Shown here piece after piece: positions 5,749-7,603 of a DNA stretch of 7,603 nucleotides (the stretch's first letter is position 1; the number at the start of each line of letters is the position of its first letter). The DNA comes from CAYGWP01 sp964353455 (GTDB lineage Bacteria; Planctomycetota; Phycisphaerae; FEN-1346), in assembly GCA_964353455.1 (NCBI GenBank), contig CAYGWP010000292.1, positions 1-7,603 on the forward strand, read 5' to 3'. Made by a program: the position numbers and the translations under genes. The notes beneath the pieces are model-generated. The model was not told the origin of the DNA and did no database searches. It worked only from the letters and a program-made list of their open reading frames with translations.

Positions 5749-7603
5749 TCACACCTTTTCAAGTTGAGCCGCGGCATGGGCGGACCGTGAAAGGGGCCAT
5801 TGCGCGAAGGCCTCGATGGCGTGGTACTCGGGCAGGCCGAGGGCGTCGTAGAGTGCGGCGGTGGCCATGTTGCGTTCCTCGGCCCGCTGCCAAAACTCGC
5901 GGCTGTCGTATGGTCCGGGGAACATCGCCCGGTCCTTCTGGCTCTGGTGGCGGAAGATGGCGAACCGCTTGTGCCTGAGTTCATCGGGCGACAGGGGCAC
6001 GGCCATGTCGATCTCGTGGGCGGGCCACTCCTGCCATGCGCCGCGGTAGAGCCAGAGGGCGGGCGGCGGATGACCTGCGGCGGCGTACTCGTCGAGGGCC
6101 AGGCGTGCGGCCTCCAGGCACAGCCGGTGCGTGCCGTGCGGGTCCGAGAGGTCGCCGGCGGCGAAGACGATCTCGGGCCGGACCTCCTCGAGCAACTTCC
6201 GTACCGCGGCCACGTCCTCGGGCGAGATCAGCCGCTTCTGCACCGTGCCGGTGTCGTAGAACGGCATCTCGAGGAACCGGGTGTTTGCTTCGGGGACGCC
6301 GCAGAAGCGTGCGGCGTCAAGGGCCTCTGCCTTGCGGATGAGTGCCTTGACGGCTTGGACCTCGGGGGTGTCGATGTCGCCTGGGCGCTTCTGGCGGAGG
6401 AACTGGTCGATGTGCCGCTCGATGGCGGCCGACTGCTCCGGGTCCACGCCGAAGATGCGGCTGAAATCGCGCACGAAGTCGGCGTAGCGGGCCACGTCGT
6501 GGTCGAAGACGCTCAGGTATCCGCTGACCATGTATGCGGTGTGGACGTCATGGCCATGTTCAACGAGGCGCGTAAGAGTGCCGCCCATCGAGATGACATC
6601 GTCGTCGGGGTGCGGGCTGAGGACGAGTACCCGCCGCTTCTCTCCCTTGCCGCCGGGCCAGCCTGTGATGGTGCCCATCAGGTGCCGGAAGACGGCGAGG
6701 TTGGCGTGGTATGCCCCGCCGCGCCGGCGCGTGAGGTCCGCCAGGCCGTTCTCGCCGTAGTCCTCATCGGTGAGTTTGAGGATCGGCTTCTTGAGTTTGC
6801 GTGCGAGCCAGATGGCGGCCTGACGCTCGAGGATCTCGTCCCACTGGCACGGCCCGAGGAGCCAGGGCGCGGCCATGCGCGCGAGGTCGTCGGCGGCGGC
6901 CTCATCCAGGTAGAACGCCGCGCTCGGATGTTCCTGGAGGAATGATGCGGCGACGGTTGAGGAGATTTCACCTTCGACCGCGCGGCGGACGATGGGGGCC
7001 TTGTTCTCGCCGAACGCGAGGAGGCAGATTTCGCGGGCCTCCAGGATCGTCGCGACGCCCATCGTCAGGGCTTCCTGCGGCACGTTCTCCTCGCCGAAGA
7101 AATCGGCGGCGGCATCCATCCGGGTCACCTTGTCGAGACGGACGCGGCGTGTGCGGCTGGCGCGGTCGGAGCCCGGCTCGTTGAAGCCGATATGTCCGAG
7201 GCGACCGATGCCGAGGACCTGGATGTCGATGCCGCCGGCCGCGGCGATCGCCTCCTCGTACCGGCGCGACTCGGCCTCGATGTCGGCCTCCTTGACCGCC
7301 CCGGAGAGGATGTGGATGTTCTCCGGCGGGATGTTCACGCGCCGGAAGAGATTCTCATGCATCCATGCGTGATACGACTGGGCGGCCGCGGTGGCGATGG
7401 GCCAGTACTCATCCAGGTTGAACGTGATGACGCGCGAGAAGTCCAGGCCTTCTTCGCGGTGCACGCGGGCGAGTTCGCGGTACACGTTGATCGGAGTGTG
7501 CCCGGTGGCCAGCCCCAGGACGGCGGCGCGGCCGGCGGCGGTGCGGGCGCGGATGCAGTCGGCTATGCGCAGGGCGACCGCCCGCGACGCCCCCCGGTCA
7601 TCG
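5749..7603 (-). CDS. NagB-like deaminase fused to PIG-L (LmbE) deacetylase, 5'-truncated by window
   Basis: The frame is open to the window edge, so the true start lies beyond 7603; 617 residues are visible. An internal GTG at 7485 is not the start, because the upstream codons encode the conserved VLGLATGHTPINVY loop (28-41). The NagB-like half (about 1-250) has TFNLDEY with Asp64 (E. coli Asp72), GRLGHIGFNEPGS (133-145) with His137 and Glu142 (E. coli His143 and Glu148), ASRTRR, and ENKAPIVR with the phosphate-site Lys. E. coli Asp141 is replaced by Leu135, and the phosphate loop reads TGHTP. The second half starts RRVLVLSPHPDDD (zinc motif, His331-Asp335) and has SDPHGTH (His489, His492) as the second metal/acid-base site; PIG-L enzymes remove N-acetyl groups from GlcNAc derivatives. 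Similar fusions are, as I recall, annotated as long glucosamine-6-phosphate deaminases in Bacteroidota and Planctomycetota. A two-step role, deacetylation then isomerisation/deamination to fructose-6-phosphate, is inference. Confidence 0.88.
   Translation of the reverse strand, partial: DDRGASRAVALRIADCIRARTAAGRAAVLGLATGHTPINVYRELARVHREEGLDFSRVITFNLDEYWPIATAAAQSYHAWMHENLFRRVNIPPENIHILSGAVKEADIEAESRRYEEAIAAAGGIDIQVLGIGRLGHIGFNEPGSDRASRTRRVRLDKVTRMDAAADFFGEENVPQEALTMGVATILEAREICLLAFGENKAPIVRRAVEGEISSTVAASFLQEHPSAAFYLDEAAADDLARMAAPWLLGPCQWDEILERQAAIWLARKLKKPILKLTDEDYGENGLADLTRRRGGAYHANLAVFRHLMGTITGWPGGKGEKRRVLVLSPHPDDDVISMGGTLTRLVEHGHDVHTAYMVSGYLSVFDHDVARYADFVRDFSRIFGVDPEQSAAIERHIDQFLRQKRPGDIDTPEVQAVKALIRKAEALDAARFCGVPEANTRFLEMPFYDTGTVQKRLISPEDVAAVRKLLEEVRPEIVFAAGDLSDPHGTHRLCLEAARLALDEYAAAGHPPPALWLYRGAWQEWPAHEIDMAVPLSPDELRHKRFAIFRHQSQKDRAMFPGPYDSREFWQRAEERNMATAALYDALGLPEYHAIEAFAQWPLSRSAHAAAQLEKV
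5754..5759 (-). promoter_or_regulatory. GH38 ribosome binding site inside the upstream gene
   Basis: AAAAGG on the minus strand lies five bases before the GH38 ATG, within the last codons of the fusion gene. Together with the TGAATG junction it indicates termination-reinitiation coupling rather than separate initiation. Confidence 0.65.

Noticed and set aside
5800..6945. Plus-strand 381-residue reading frame antisense to the fusion gene
   Set aside because: It mirrors conserved NagB/PIG-L coding sequence and has no own domain signature.
7483..7485. GTG at 7485 as the start of the fusion gene
   Set aside because: In-frame codons upstream to the window edge encode the conserved GLATGHTP sugar-phosphate loop, so the real start is outside the window.

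Overview
The window is high-GC bacterial DNA with four protein-coding genes and unusually structured intergenic DNA. It most likely comes from an uncultured member of the Planctomycetota. The pointers are a short PheT (671 residues) without the usual N-terminal EMAP-like tRNA-binding domain, opening in the 'GLN...EVTSNRPDCLGHIGVAR' style I associate with planctomycete PheT; a NagB-like/PIG-L fusion; and a small exported LamG/DUF1080-like protein. The phylum call is inferred from family resemblance, not from a search.

Layout, left to right. Bases 1-571 contain no credible gene. They hold two copies of a nested palindrome, a perfect 16-bp palindrome, A/C-rich degenerate repeats, and phased short-word repeats (GTTCAAA, ACGGCAA, AGTGCAA types) that run up to the pheT stop codon. 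pheT lies on the minus strand at 572-2587, with a near-consensus sigma-70 promoter just upstream and no pheS in the window. A 257-bp divergent gap separates it from a plus-strand gene for an exported lectin-fold-like protein (2845-3480). In that gap sits an 86-bp element with four alternating copies of a CATGGTCAC word, folding either as two hairpins or as one long-arm structure. A convergent gap (3481-3693) holds a second element of the same shape, a perfect 12-bp GC-rich hairpin and a short direct repeat. On the minus strand a two-gene operon follows: a GH38 alpha-mannosidase (3694-5748), and upstream of it a NagB-like deaminase/PIG-L deacetylase fusion (5749 to beyond 7603) that is cut by the window edge.

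The fusion and the mannosidase are joined as TGAATG (stop immediately followed by start), with the mannosidase ribosome site inside the end of the fusion gene, so they are probably translated together. A reasonable inference is a cytoplasmic route handling imported mannose- and N-acetylglucosamine-containing saccharides: GH38 releases mannose, PIG-L deacetylates an amino-sugar, and the NagB-like domain isomerises and deaminates it. The NagB-like domain lacks one of the Asp residues known to matter in E. coli NagB, so its exact reaction is uncertain. No established defence system, transposase, CRISPR array or RNA gene is visible. The most unusual content is the family of structured intergenic repeats.
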